Assembly: GCA_021234155.1 (NCBI GenBank)
Contig: JAJEKV010000471.1
Coordinates: forward strand, 1-64,000
Direction of reading: 5' to 3'
DNA: 64,000 nt
Source: Isoetes taiwanensis
Taxonomy: Eukaryota; Streptophyta; Lycopodiopsida; Isoetales; Isoetaceae
Positions 33,830-45,325 of this stretch are shown here, piece after piece. A model generated the notes under the pieces. It had not been told where the DNA came from. It did no database searches and saw only the letters and a list, made by a program, of their open reading frames with translations. Each line of letters starts with the position of its first letter. Positions within the stretch are counted from its first letter, which is position 1. The translations under genes were made by a program, and so were the position numbers.

Positions 33830-35920
33830 TTTTATCCAAGCAGGTTCCTTTTGCATTGTTCCATAGCATTTTAGGTTTTTTGTTATTCATATTTGGTGCG
33901 GTCTCTCCCCATCTTTTCGCGTTGTTTTATTTGTTCACTTTATGCACTTTGTTGCTCGATTCTTTACTTGCCCTTCCTGCCTCATTGTTTGTTATATTAT
34001 TCTACTAATTTTATTGTCTCATTACTCCATTATTATTTGCGCACTCTAATATTCCAGCGCTCCTCACTTGCTCCTCTTTCTTCGTTCTTCCACCTTCTCC
34101 ACGTTCTCCATCATATCCTTATCATCTATACTTTGGTTCATTTGCATTGCCCTTGGTAGACTCGTTTCCCTCCTTTTTCTTCATTTCATATTCGCCTTCT
34201 TATCTCATCTGTGCATTTTGTTTCGCTTGTTGCATTGACCCTTATAGACTCATTTTTCCCTTCGACTTCGATTTTTACTTTTGATGTTTGTTTGGTTTGT
34301 TCAAATCTGTCATGTAGACCTCATGGTTGTTCTACCATTGCCCTTCAATCCTGTTATATGTGCTTCATCGTTTTTACGTCTATTTTTGTGTCTTTTTAGT
34401 TGTGCAACTCCATGCCTTTTGTTTTTCGTTTCTGGCCTTTTGTCTATTAGCTTGACCTCTTCTACTTTTACGTCCATTCAAGTTTCCCTATACTATATTG
34501 TTCAATTTTCATCCCATTTCTCATTCTTTGCTACTCATTTTGGTCCTTCTTATACTTGGTTCCTTTTGGACCGTTCCCCTGTTCCACGAGTTTCTATTCA
34601 GCGAGCATATGTCCAATCACGCTTTTTTGTTGTTCTATATGTTCTGCGGTTCTACTTAGGTATTGTAATTTGCCATTTAGTCCATTGTCTTCCTTCCTCT
34701 CCTTTCTTGTGATTCGTTTGTTTCATCATCTCTTTTTCATCATTCTTTGAGTATTATTTCCATCTCTTATTTTGTGGCTCATTTTTTATTCCAATTTTTT
34801 ATTTTTTATTTTTGTTTTCTCTTGTCAGATTCTCTTTGCGATCGTTCTCCATGTCACCCCTCTTATCGATTCTTTTTTTTTTTTTTTCTATCGCATCGAT
34901 TTTTCTCTTTCCATCAGAGCCCATCTGTCCCATAGTTGTTTTTGTGCGTTCTAAAAGTCGGCTTGCGTCTTTGATTGTCTCGATTTTGACTCATTCCACT
35001 TGCTCCATCGTCCCATCGGTCTTACGTGCATTGCGGGTTTCCTTTATCCCGGCGATCTTGGAGACTTATTTACGCCTTTCTAGCTTCTTTTTTTTTTTTT
35101 TTTCGTTCTTTGAATAATTTTTGAGATTTGTTCCTCTTCTATCGGTAGTCATATGTGCTATCATAGGACCCATCCTAGGAGTGTATCTTGGGTTTTCATG
35201 CGCGTGCTAAAATTAAAATCGAAGATTAGATGTATGGCTCAACTTTGTCCATTTTGCGGATCGGCGTTGTGGAGCAAAGGGACACAGTTCTTCAAACTAC
35301 TTGCTCTAGGCGTATCGCGATGATCTTTTCAGCGTGACATGTGACATGCAACATGGCCAGCGTCGATTATTATAGATATCTTTTGGTATAGACAGCATAT
35401 CACCAGGTGGCAGGACGTTTTGGATGACCGGAAACAAATTCAAACTTTGCTAGATAAGTACACCATGTGAAGTATATGTTCTTGGTACCATTTAAAATCT
35501 ATTTTCTATAAACACTTCCAGAGATCATGTTAACAGATAGTGTTTTGCTACAGAACAGGGCATATGTCCTTACCAATGCTCTATGATGTGCTCCATCTAA
35601 TTAGAACTATAAGCTGCTCATGATTTTGTGGGTCGAAATCATGATGCTATTGTGGTCTCATCAAGCAACGTCCATTCTTTGCAATCTTCTCCTGCGTTTT
35701 AGAGAGATAATGCCAAAAGAAACTATTTGCCAACTAGATTAGCAATTTCGAATTTCTCCATGTGAATAAATAATGTAAATGGGCTTCTTTAACAAATTTG
35801 GTATCTTTGTTATTGGACTATAACAGATCACGTAACGAGATTTGTGTAGGGTGGTCCATCATAAATTTTAGTGCAGTTCTTCATTTGCTTTTAGACAGTT
35901 ATTAGCTCCCAAAAGTGAGC
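33830..35920. other. T-rich region of copy 1, no gene
   Basis: Strong pyrimidine bias on the plus strand to about 35100, with T-runs at 34870 and 35090. Long open frames here are compositional. From 35100 to 35920 I see nothing identifiable. Confidence 0.45.
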
Positions 35921-35931
35921 TAGGCAACCAG

Positions 35932-36038
35932 AAGGATTCACTTGGATGAATCCCAAGGATTCGCTTGGATAAATTCTTCAAGCCATGAGGATTCACTTGG
36001 GTGAATCCTGAGATTTGCTTGGGTGAATCCTTCAAGCC
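35932..36038. repeat. Array of GGATTCAC/GTGAATCC hairpins, copy 1
   Basis: Four units of AGGATTCACTTGG(A/G)TGAATCC type. Each is a short inverted repeat (8-base arms, TTGG loop), with linkers containing TTCAAGCC. Confidence 0.7.
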
Positions 36039-36420
36039 AATCAGCTCAAAAATCCCTGTAGCAAGCCTATAATCAGTATTTGCGTATGGAGCAGGCCTAT
36101 AAACTATGGCCCAGCTCAAGGATGACTCGCTCAAGCAAATCAATCAAATTCTCCTTGGTTACTCGTCAGTTTCGGGAGCCAATAAAGTGGGCGAGATTTT
36201 ACCTCTTCTGACGAAGGATATGGAGACAAGTAGTGCGTAGTCCTTTGGATGCAATTACTTTGAATGATGGAAGCATAATATATTCTTTAATATGCATGCT
36301 ATATGTTTGTTTGAGTCTATTTGTGAGCCCACTAATGCAACACATGTAAAACAAATATTCTTATTTTTTGTTGATAGCGAAATATCTTTATTGTGCCTCC
36401 TGCCTCTAATACTATTGCAG

Positions 36421-37195
36421 TAGGTGAAGGAAAAGAAAGCTCAACAATGCAAGAAGAAATCAGGAGTCTAAAGTGTTTGAAGTAAGCAAAATTTCCTTTG
36501 CATGTCATATTTGAGTTTGAATGAATTCACATAAATATTCTTCCCGAGCATTACTTATACCCTTGTAACTACAATTATAATATGCCCATGCAACAATATC
36601 AAAGTTCTTGAATAGTTATATTGATTTTTAAAATTTGATATGAAATTGTTAGAGCACATTACTAAATGATTATGCTCTTTTTAAGTGACATCTAAAATGC
36701 TTATGCGGGCTTAAGCTTATGTCTCGATTCAAAACCATTGTCGGTAGCTATATTTCATCCAAGAGCTTGAGCTCAAACATAATATTATATCGTAATTCGA
36801 GATGAAAGCATATCATGTAAGCACCCATGCATATAAGGCGAGAGAGCCCAAAGCTTATATGCGTATAGGCAACCTCGAGCCCATATGTATGGGCATCAAG
36901 ATTTCTTAGGGTTTTTTCTGGTCTTGATGACATGTTACATTGTTTTTCAAAAGTGTGGGAATTACGGGGAACAAATTTTTAACATCGATTCCGATGGGTT
37001 AATAAAAACAAGGAGTGGAGCCAAAGATGGTGGCAAGGGTAAGCGAAATGGAGATCCGGTAGGCAAAAAGACATAGAAATTCAACAATAGAGGGAGATTG
37101 AAGGCTGAAGAAGAAAAAGAGAAATTTGTGAGGCGTTATGAGGAAAGGTTGTGGATGGGCAGTATGCCCTGGAAGAAATTGTAGGGGAGCAGTAA
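36421..37195 (+). pseudogene. Possible coiled-coil protein exons, copy 1
   Basis: 36421-36481 reads GEGKESSTMQEEIRSLKCLK and ends at a GTAAGC donor. A second exon-like stretch, about 36953-37195, ends in a stop after KKVVDGQYALEEIV-type sequence. Copy 2 reads it better: REIEGLKKKEKICETLQKV, then VDGQYALEEIVGEQ and stop. Charged heptad-like composition suggests a coiled coil. In-frame TAA/TAG codons occur where Gln would fit (after IEIQQ). Copy 1 also has indels at CAG/CTG sites. I do not recognise the parent gene. Confidence 0.4.
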
Positions 37196-37735
37196 ATGTT
37201 TCTTTTCATTTGCACCATGTCTGTAGTTATTGATTTGTTTTCCTTGCAGTAAAAAAGTTTGTGCTGTTTGTCGATAAGAACTGATGCTACATCTGAGTTC
37301 TAATTTGCGGGATAAAGTGAGAAGCTTGTATCCAAATTTTTCTCTGATCAAAAGATAAGTGAATATGCTTCTCATTCTCATTCTAACTTCACGAACTGGG
37401 TAAATAATCATGCTACGTGTGTGTAAGTCTGTTTAATTTGTGTTTTTTATCTGAAATGCCATTGCAGAAAAAGAAAGATCTAGTGTCACCTAGTTTTTTG
37501 AATTTGTCAAACTTTATAAAGACAAGCACGCTAACCTCTGTCAGAGAAAGAAAAAAAAAGGACTGAAGATTCTTTGCGCATGGGCTAGATTATTTGCTCC
37601 AGAATCCTTCGTTGCAGCCAAGTTGTTTCGTTCCAGAATCCACAAGTTCAGGGTATGATTATCTTGCGCCATTTGGAAAGGTAATGGCCAATACCAGTTT
37701 TCAATTTATGTGTTCTTTCTAGAAAACATATAAAA

Positions 37736-37736
<1 letters not shown>

Positions 37737-37826
<90 letters not shown>
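37737..37826. repeat. (TATC)n microsatellite, copy 1 left part
   Basis: Uninterrupted TATC units for about 90 bases, at the left edge of an insertion that splits the array. Confidence 0.95.
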
Positions 37827-37828
<2 letters not shown>

Positions 37829-38932
37829 CTAGGTGCCATAATAGTAAGCGATCGTTTCTTGGTTTCTTTTGTCGTCATGACTAGGGTGGATACATGAGAG
37901 GAGGCAGCCCTTGTCTCTACGATCCGACCTTTACTTTCACGGCAAAGGAGAGATTCAAGATTGAAACTTGGGTGCCGGTTGGGGATCGCCATTTGTCTTC
38001 ACAAGATTTACGGTAAATAAAATTCTTTGGTTTCTTTGTGCTTAGAATTTGCTTCTTGGCGGTCTTTACGGTCCTTCAAAGTACCACTAACGTGGTCTTT
38101 TGCTCTAATTGAAGCATTATGATTCTTTATAATTTTAGAAGGATTTGGCAACAGCGGTTTCCTCTATTATTATTTTTAGATCACACGAAAATTGCCCTGA
38201 TAGCTTATAAGGTGGAGCAAAATTTTCGCAAGGCTATTAAGAAAAAGCGATTTAGGTTGTAATGTTGGTGGCAATTCATATCTTAAGCCAAATTTTAAGG
38301 CGGATGGAAGAACCCTTTCCTTTCTCTTCTTCTCTCTTCTTTGGTGGAGAGGTATAAATTTTGGTTCTTGGAAAGAGCAGTATATTATCAATTTCTACAT
38401 GCTTTCTACAAGAAAGCGAGATTAATTTAGAGAGCCGAGCTAGGGATTTATTTGTGTAATGAGGGAAGAAGCCTTTACATCATAAACCCGGACTTTAGGG
38501 AGGAGTCTTGGCGGTTGGGCTATGTGTCTAACCAACTTTCGGTGGTATTTCACATCCGAGCAATCACGGCATCTAAAGCAATCTCCGCAGTTGTTGATTT
38601 ACTTGCGGTTTTGGACTTCTTGGAAGCAATGGTTGCTTCCACGGCGAAAAAGATGGCGACTTCTCGGGTTACTTTGGATTCTTTTCTAATCATCTTTATT
38701 TTGAAGAGTTTCTTTGTGCAATCGAGTTATATCGGCTTCTAGAGCTTTAAATATTTCTTTGACCAAAAAAGGCGAAGATGTTGAGTTCCTCCTATAGTAA
38801 TCTTTTTTGTGTATTGAAATATTTGTACTTTTTTGTCTTTGAATTCAAATCTGATCCGGATGGGATCACGATGTAATACTTCCTATATTATGAATATAAA
38901 CCTTTCATTCCTTCAAAAAAAAAAAAAAAAAA
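37827..38932 (+). mobile_element. Poly(A)-ended insertion inside the TATC array (copy 1 only)
   Basis: 1.1 kb present in copy 1 and absent from copy 2. It lies within the TATC array and ends in an 18-base A-run (38915-38932) preceded by CTATATTATGAATATAAACC. Poly(A) end, plus-strand orientation and absence at the paired site point to retroposition, such as a 5'-truncated LINE or a retroposed transcript. A 96-residue frame at 38452-38742 is not recognised. Target duplication cannot be judged inside a microsatellite. Confidence 0.6.
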
Positions 38933-39138
<206 letters not shown>

Positions 39139-39139
<1 letters not shown>

Positions 39140-40017
39140 AAAAAACACTATTACCATAGAAGCATTCTCTATAAAACAATTCAATTCAATTCAATTCAAG
39201 TTATACCTAATGAATAAGCGTGTGTACTAAATTGAATGCTTTGCATGTTATTGCAATTGCTTACCCCACTCAACATTATCATTATTTGTTATTAATCTAT
39301 ACAAGAAATTTATCGCGGCGAACATTTCTCTTTCCGGACCTGGTGTCACCTTCAAACCCAAGTAATCTGACCATGTCTTTGTCATGACATGAACCTAGTG
39401 AAAATTTTTCAACAGACAGCTCCTTGATGGTAGTGTTAGAATATTTTTGAATGTCGAAAAGAGAAATATTTATGCTTGAGTTCATGTTAGAATATTACTG
39501 AATGTTTAAAATAAATATTTATGCCCCTCAAGCATACTGATCGTAGGCACATAAGGAATGTGTACAAAGATTTTTCAGCATAAAGGCGCGTGTACAAAGG
39601 ATTTTCAGCATGGATGAAGTTAACCCCTTTAGGGCTACTAAAGAATGTTATGGTTCCTTCACGAGATTCTACAAAATGGTGAGAAAGAGAAATTTCACAT
39701 GGGGTGGGTAGTTAGGTGTCTACGTTAATTTACAAAATGATGTGCAAATACAAAAAACAATAATTAAATACCACAAAAAATAAAACAATAGCAATTGTAC
39801 CTAAAGAACAAAGCATTATTACATCTTTGTAGAAAATTGGCCAAATAGTGGCTATGGAGGTGGAAATAGCTGAAAAATAAAAGCGGATATGGGATGGTCT
39901 ATTTCTAAACTATATTCACCTAAGCGGCACCATCACAAGCAAGCCGGATGAAGCGAAAAAAATTCTTCATCTCGATAAATGGTATGATTCTTTGAGGTAC
40001 TCTTGATGTTGCTTTTC
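39139..40017. other. Unassigned; short minus-strand exon-like fragment
   Basis: 39139-39260 is missing from copy 2. Minus strand around 39260-39390 reads WSDYLGLKVTPGPEREMFAA in one frame, which looks coding but is unassigned. The rest is AT-rich. Confidence 0.3.
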
Positions 40018-42345
40018 TCTAACTCCATGTCTCAACCCAGAATGTGTAAGCGAGTTTGCTTGGATTTATTATTTGGATAACAATTCCCTTCCATTTACCT
40101 GAGGACCAAATAGGAAAGTCAACAAGTCAAAAACCATATCTAAACATGCTATATCGTGCAATACTAAAAACTGTGAACAAAACCATGCAATATTATAGAC
40201 AATCTCGCGAAATGTTCAGGAATAATCCTGATTATCTACAAGCATATTGAATGCATGTTTTTTACTAAATGCATATTGAATGCATGTTTTTACTAAATTT
40301 TCTTTGACACCACCTAGCTCTTGATTACGAAAATAACACTGCTCGAATGCAACGAGGATAGCACTATTTTGAGGATATGGCTCGTTTGTGAAGTTGACGG
40401 AATTTCCTATTGCCACAAATTCAGTGGCGCTGCCACAATGATGCAAATGCTATTCGTGGGCCAGAATAAGAAATAAAAATAATAATCAGGGATTAGAATA
40501 AAAGCGAATCCAACAAAAGGCGATTGCAAAACAATGCTAAATCATCTATGGTACAAATTTCAAAAGGATCAAGCGCAAAATAATGGAAAAGGATGCTCGA
40601 ATCAACGAGAAAATCATATAAAATATTCAAGAGTTCCATTGGGTATAGTTGTTTTGGACAATATCCTAATGCTCATTGTTCTTGGATATTCAACAACCCA
40701 GAATCGCGGTCGTTTGGACAATATCCTAATGCTCATTATCGATAATGCATTTTGCTGGGTCAAATTTTTTTTTTGGTAGGGGTTTTTAATCTGTCGTTAA
40801 TACGCTTTGCTCTCTTTTGTTTGGGTCCCATAGGCCAATTGGTCTCCGTGGACGCTAAAAACCTATTCTATTCTATTCTATTCTATTCTATTCTATTCTA
40901 TTCTATTCTATTCTATTCTATTCTATTCTATTCTATTCTATTCTATTCTATTCTATTCTAACTCCATGTCTCGGCCGGAATGTGTAAGTGAGTTTGCTTG
41001 GATTTATTATTTGGATAACAATTAAGTAATTTTATATGCACCATTAGATAAAATCCTTGGCCCACGGACACGGGTTGCCATAAGCTTCCACGATTACGTC
41101 ATGACTTGCTATAACAAGAAACTTAGCTATTGGTGACCATGCTACATCAAATACATAATCGTATGAGAGCTGCATCAAAAATATATAAAGCATTACAACC
41201 AGGTTAGTTAGACATACAACAACTTGATTCTCGCAATTCAAACATAGTCGTCGATATTTTAATGAGTTCTATGTTTACGTGTCGGACTTACATGGATGAC
41301 ATTATCGGACTTACCTCAAAACATGAATGCATTGAAAGGATGAGGTATTAAAAACCTAATTGTTGTATCCCGGATGTTGTAGCTAACAACTTGCCGTTAG
41401 GAGAGAAAACAACTCGTTCACTTCCCACAATGTTCTTGCAAAAGACCTTTGTCAAAGCTGAATCCATACGAAGATCCATATTCTACAACACTTGTCATCA
41501 CTTCGGTTGCAATATAAAATCTGAATCATCTATATCTACACCTATGGCGTCCTCAATATGTCCATGCAAAGTCATACATCCTTCTCTATTCGAGGATCCG
41601 AAGCTTTCTTTGTATAGTCAAATGATGCAGTTGCCCGGCAGATGTCCATGAGGTTTGAAGCGGACTCCATAAACTACATTGCGATGACCTGCAATAGCAA
41701 GTACTACTAAAAGGTATTTTCAAAAAATATAGGAAGTTAACTACTACCTTCAGACATCTCTTGTTTGCATATCGTAGGTCTTCCTTTGCATTTTACCGTC
41801 AAGGTTGCAACTGATATTCCCCTTTCAGCATCCCATATCATGCAGGTTTCAATGACAATCCATTTACCTGAGGACCAAATAGGAAAGTCAACAAGTCAAA
41901 AACCATATCTAAACATGCTATATCGTGCAATACTAAAAACTGTGAACAAAACCATGCAATATTATAGACAATCTCGCGAAATGATCAGGAATGAATCCTG
42001 ATTATCTGCAAGCATATTGCAAGCATATTGAATGCTATTCGTGGGCCAGAATAAGATATAAAAAAAATAATCCGAGGGTTAGAATAAAACGATTCAACAA
42101 AAGACAGTGCAAAACAATGCTAAATCATCTATGGTACAAATTTCAAAAGGATCAAGCGCAAAATAATGGAAAAGGATGCTCGAATCAACAAAAAATCATA
42201 TAAAATATTCAAGAGTTCCATTGGGTATAGTTGTTTTGGACAATATCCTAATGCTTATTGTTCTTGGATATTCAACAGCTACCGAGATCACGATCGTTTG
42301 GAACAATATCCTAATGCTCATTATCTGATAATGCAGCTGTAGGTC
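40018..42345 (-). pseudogene. WD40-repeat protein exons with internal tandem duplication, copy 1
   Basis: WD40 proteins are beta-propeller scaffolds. Minus-strand pieces show WD-repeat wording: MIWDAERGISVATLTVK (about 41850-41790), IAGHRNVVYGVRFKPHG (about 41690), MTLHGHIEDAIGVDIDDS (about 41570), GSERVVFSPNGKLLATTSG (about 41410) and YVFDVAWSPIAKFLVIASHD (about 41180-41090). They lie in consistent order, separated by intron-like DNA. Flanking intron-like sequence is duplicated: 40018-40770 repeats as 40961-41025 plus 41859-42345, the exons lying between. A further minus frame at 40240-40446 is unassigned. Frames are interrupted in places. The specific WD40 gene is not identifiable. Confidence 0.6.
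40864..40960. repeat. (ATTCT)n microsatellite, copy 1
   Basis: About 19 uninterrupted TTCTA units. Confidence 0.95.
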
Positions 42346-42529
42346 AATTTTTTTGCCCCACGTGCTATCCAGGGTCATAACCATACACGAAACCCAAACA
42401 TGGATTGCAGGCAGATAAATTCCGCTTTCTATAGCACAAAAAAACCTCTGTTTGTGCTTTTCCTCTAAAACTGAACTGAAAAATGGAGTTTGGAGCAAAT
42501 TGGATTGTGCCGATTTTGCTCAGGAAACT

Positions 42530-43180
42530 GCTCCATTGCCACTTAAAATCGCCATGAGTTTTTCAAACATTTGTAATCGCATGCCCATAACCTGAAATCA
42601 TCGCATTCCATGTGACCACGGTCCTATTTATCAAGGTCTTTAAAGATTTGATGTGCTTCCTCCAAGCTCCAACATTTGGAATACATATCAATTAGAGTGC
42701 TTCCAATGGCAATATCAAGTTGCAATCCACTTGTAATAGTCCGTTCATGGATGCACCTACCATGCTCCAAGGCATAAGCACTGCCATTTGCTTTCAAGAT
42801 GTTCAAATATGTGACTTTGCTATGCTCTATGCCCTCGTACTGCATGAAAACATTGCATAGCTCAAAGATTTTAACCATGCTCAGAATATTCAGAAATTAT
42901 TGCATTCCATGCTGCTACATTTAAATTTGGCAATTTGGAGAAAGTACTGCATGCTTCCTCCAAGCTCTCGCACTTGGCATACACATCCAAAAGACTACTC
43001 CCTATGGCTATAACGGGTCAAGCTGGAGCTCATTTTCAACAACCTGCTGGTGAATACATCTTCCTAGTTCTGAAAGCATTCCAGGGCAAGATGGGTTTGA
43101 TTGTGTTGAGCATATCTTGCAATAATGGCGTTTCAAGTTACCACATTTCGGTCTTGCAGTTGACAACATGAGACTGAAGA
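42530..43180 (-). pseudogene. Broken PPR protein gene (minus strand)
   Basis: Reading the minus strand from 43180 down, PPR units appear in shifting frames: TWNAIIARYAQ, LGRCIHQQVVENELQLD, IGSSLLDVYAKCESLEEAC, NVAAWNAIISEYSEHG. In the longest frame (42624-42878) come EGIEHSKVTYLNILKA, GRCIHERTITSGLQLD and STLIDMYSKCWSLEEAHQIF. RTVVTWNAMISGYG follows near 42620-42570. These are the tandem P-L-S-type units of plant organelle RNA-binding PPR proteins. At least three frame breaks interrupt it. The right end of the big duplication lies within or just beyond this gene, since 63905-64000 repeats its final part. Confidence 0.85.
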
Positions 43181-43235
43181 TATTTGCTCATGGATATGAC
43201 TTCAGAATGCTCAGAAACATGAACATATCTGGATT

Positions 43236-43720
43236 TAGGCTGTTATGCTTCATTTAGGCATGTTCGGTAAAATTACTAGATTACCATTTCCAAAATCACA
43301 CAAAAGAGCTGAAGGAGTTTTAGATCTAGTACATACGGATATGTGTGGCCCTCTAAATGTTAGAAGCAGAAATGGAAAGAGATATTTTATAACATTTATA
43401 GATGATCATAGTAGAAAATGCAAAGGATATTGTTTCACACGAAAATCTCAAGCTCTTGAAGCTTTCAAAATGTATGTCTCAGAAATGGAGAGACAAACAA
43501 ACAGAAAATTAAGATGCATAAGATCAGATAGAGGAGGAGAATATTTATCTACTCAATTTGAGTCTTTTGCAGGCTAAGGAATTAGAAGGCGATTGACATG
43601 TAGGCATACTCCCGGCAAAATGGAGTTCTTTGAAAGGAAGAATAGAACATTGCTTGATGCATTAAAGATCAATGTTAAAGTTCTCAGTTTGCCAAATAAG
43701 TGCGGGAGGAAGCACAATTT
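43236..43720 (+). pseudogene. Ty1/copia retrotransposon integrase fragment
   Basis: Integrase inserts retrotransposon cDNA into the host genome. The frame at 43245-43577 reads GKITRLPFPKSHKRAEGVLD, HTDMCGPLNV (first catalytic Asp), FITFIDDHSR and IRSDRGGEY (second Asp). After a stop and frame change, 43600-43670 gives TPGKMEFFERKNRTLLDA, corresponding to TPxxNGxxERKNRTL with the catalytic Glu. Reverse transcriptase, RNase H, gag and LTRs are absent nearby, so this is a short isolated piece. Confidence 0.9.
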
Positions 43721-43773
43721 CATTATAATGGGAAAATTTTTTAGTAAACTGGAATTTTTTATTATGGGGTTGT

Positions 43774-43874
43774 ATAGACCTTATTAGGGGGTTGTATACA
43801 CGTAATGCGATTACCACTGTATCATAGACCTTATCACGAGGGGTTCTATACACGTGCGATGCAGTGTATCATAC
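43774..43874 (+). repeat. Tandem duplication, unit about 50 bp
   Basis: ATAGACCTTAT, a G-run, (G/C)TATACACGT, GCGAT and TGTATCAT recur in the same order at 43774-43824 and 43825-43874. Confidence 0.7.
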
Positions 43875-43986
43875 ATACATGAATATTTAGAGAACATAAT
43901 AACACCGGTATCATATACCAACTTCCAAACACAATAGAGACCAAAGTATGAACTATGTATGTCCCTAGTAACCTTCCCCCAGGTTC

Positions 43987-44298
43987 CTAACCCCTTTCCC
44001 TTCCCCTTTCCCTTCGCCTGCGAGGTCTAACCCACGCATCTGGGTTAGGAGTCAAGAGCTCACGCTCATCCCATCTTGATTCTTCCCACCATATGGGGTA
44101 CCTAGTCATTAGAAAAGTAATTCCACAGGGATAATACTCACGGAAGAAGAGCGGACCCAACTCCACAAAACCGTTGTACTCATTGTAGTACACCCTAATA
44201 AGGCCATACATCTGTCCCTTACAAATTTCATGAATGAACTCTGATATGTATGCATCCAGAGAGTGTGCTAAATATCCAGCACGAAGAAGAGGCCTCAA
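43987..44298 (-). CDS. Orphan ORF, 103 aa, unknown function
   Basis: Protein-like composition: aromatic-rich, with GQMYGLIRVYYNEYNGF, then LGPLFFREYYPCG and PIWWEESRWDERELL, and an Arg-rich tail. The frame continues upstream on the minus strand only through stops, so the ATG used is simply the first available. I know no family with these features. No signal peptide or membrane helix is evident. It lies between the copia fragment and the minisatellite. Confidence 0.35.
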   Translation of the reverse strand: MRPLLRAGYLAHSLDAYISEFIHEICKGQMYGLIRVYYNEYNGFVELGPLFFREYYPCGITFLMTRYPIWWEESRWDERELLTPNPDAWVRPRRRRERGRERG

Positions 44299-44599
44299 TC
44301 ATTTTGTAGCATCTCGGCCCCGAGATAAGAAGGGTTCAAGCATTCCCCTCATTGCAAGTCTCCTATAACATTCGGGATGGATTAATTTCCATCAGTGGCT
44401 CATGACCACAATCAAATCGCTCGAGAATGAAGTTGATCAACTCCATTGTAAGCTCCTTGGTGGGGATCAGGCGCAACCTCCACTCAAGAAATGGTCCCAT
44501 AGCTCATCCATTCCAGGCCATACATTGAATGCCAGGGCATGCTTGCGGCCTTGCAGAGTAGCCAGGGGAGGATTAGGTCCAATCATTTTGCAAAAAGCA

Positions 44600-45115
44600 A
44601 GCAAGGATCACCGTGAGCAAGGAACAGGCCGAGCAAGTAGCAAGTTCAAGAGCAAGCAACAAGATCAAGTAGCGAGGGGAGCGAATGAAGTAGCAAGGAA
44701 CAAGGATCAAGATCAAGTAGCAAGATGCAATGAACAAGGAAGATCAAGTAGCAAGAAGATCAAGGAACAAGGAAGATCAAGGAGCAAGAAGCAAGGATCA
44801 AGATCAAGTAGCAAGGAACAAGATCAAGTAGCAAGATCAAGAGCAAGGAACAAGATCAAGTAGGAAGGAGCACGCGGGAATGAAGTAGCAAGGAACAAGG
44901 ATCAAGATCAAGTAGCGGTAGCAAGATCAAGAGCAAGGAACAAGATCAAGTAGGAAGGACACGGGAATGAAGTAGCAAGGAACAAGGATCAAGATCAAGT
45001 AGCCGAAGCAATGAACAAGGAAAATCAAGTAGCAAGAAGATCAAGGAACAAGGAAGATCAAGTAGCAAGAAGATCAAGGAACAAGGAAGATGAAGGAGCA
45101 AGAAGCAAGGATGAA
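44600..45115 (+). repeat. AAGGAACAAGGATCAAG minisatellite
   Basis: Built from CAAGTAGCAAG, GAACAAGGATCAAGAT and AAGATCAAGGAACAAGG modules in varying order, with a duplicated block of about 100 bp (44870-44900 region repeated at 44955-45000). It gives QDQVAR/SSK-type frames that are compositional. Confidence 0.85.
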
Positions 45116-45164
45116 AAGTGAGAAATGAAAACAAGGTAAAAGAATTTATAGCTACGAATCCAAT

Positions 45165-45262
45165 AATGTTGAAGTATAATACCAATAATGTTGAAGTATA
45201 ATACCAATAATGCTCAACGATAATACCAATAATGCTCACGATAATACCAATAATCTTTGAAT
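45165..45262 (+). repeat. About 22-bp AT-rich tandem repeats
   Basis: Five units of CCAATAATG(T/C)T..A..TATAATA type, degenerating towards the 3' side. They lie directly upstream of a TATA-like box. Confidence 0.7.
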
Positions 45263-45282
45263 ATTATACCAATAATTCTATA

Positions 45283-45292
45283 ACGACTATAA
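45283..45292 (+). promoter_or_regulatory. TATA-like box before orphan ORF
   Basis: CTATAAAAG about 40 bases upstream of an ATG in good context (CCCATGG). Upstream tandem repeats could serve as enhancer-like units. The spacing leaves a very short leader. Confidence 0.35.
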
Positions 45293-45325
45293 AAGCAGCT
45301 CCATTCGGTAAGTCATTCATCTCCC

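Noticed and set aside
31000-35120. Many plus-strand ORFs of 60-140 codons rich in Phe, Leu, Ser and Cys
   Set aside because: Produced by T-rich base composition; no domain, no codon structure, and the frames are not conserved between the two copies of the duplication.
40752-40961. Open frame ending in repeated YSILF units (also at 61985-62308)
   Set aside because: Translation of the ATTCT microsatellite.
44402-44863. 153-codon ORF over the minisatellite
   Set aside because: Most of it is repeat-derived QDQVAR/SSK sequence, open only because of the module composition; the start region has no recognisable domain.
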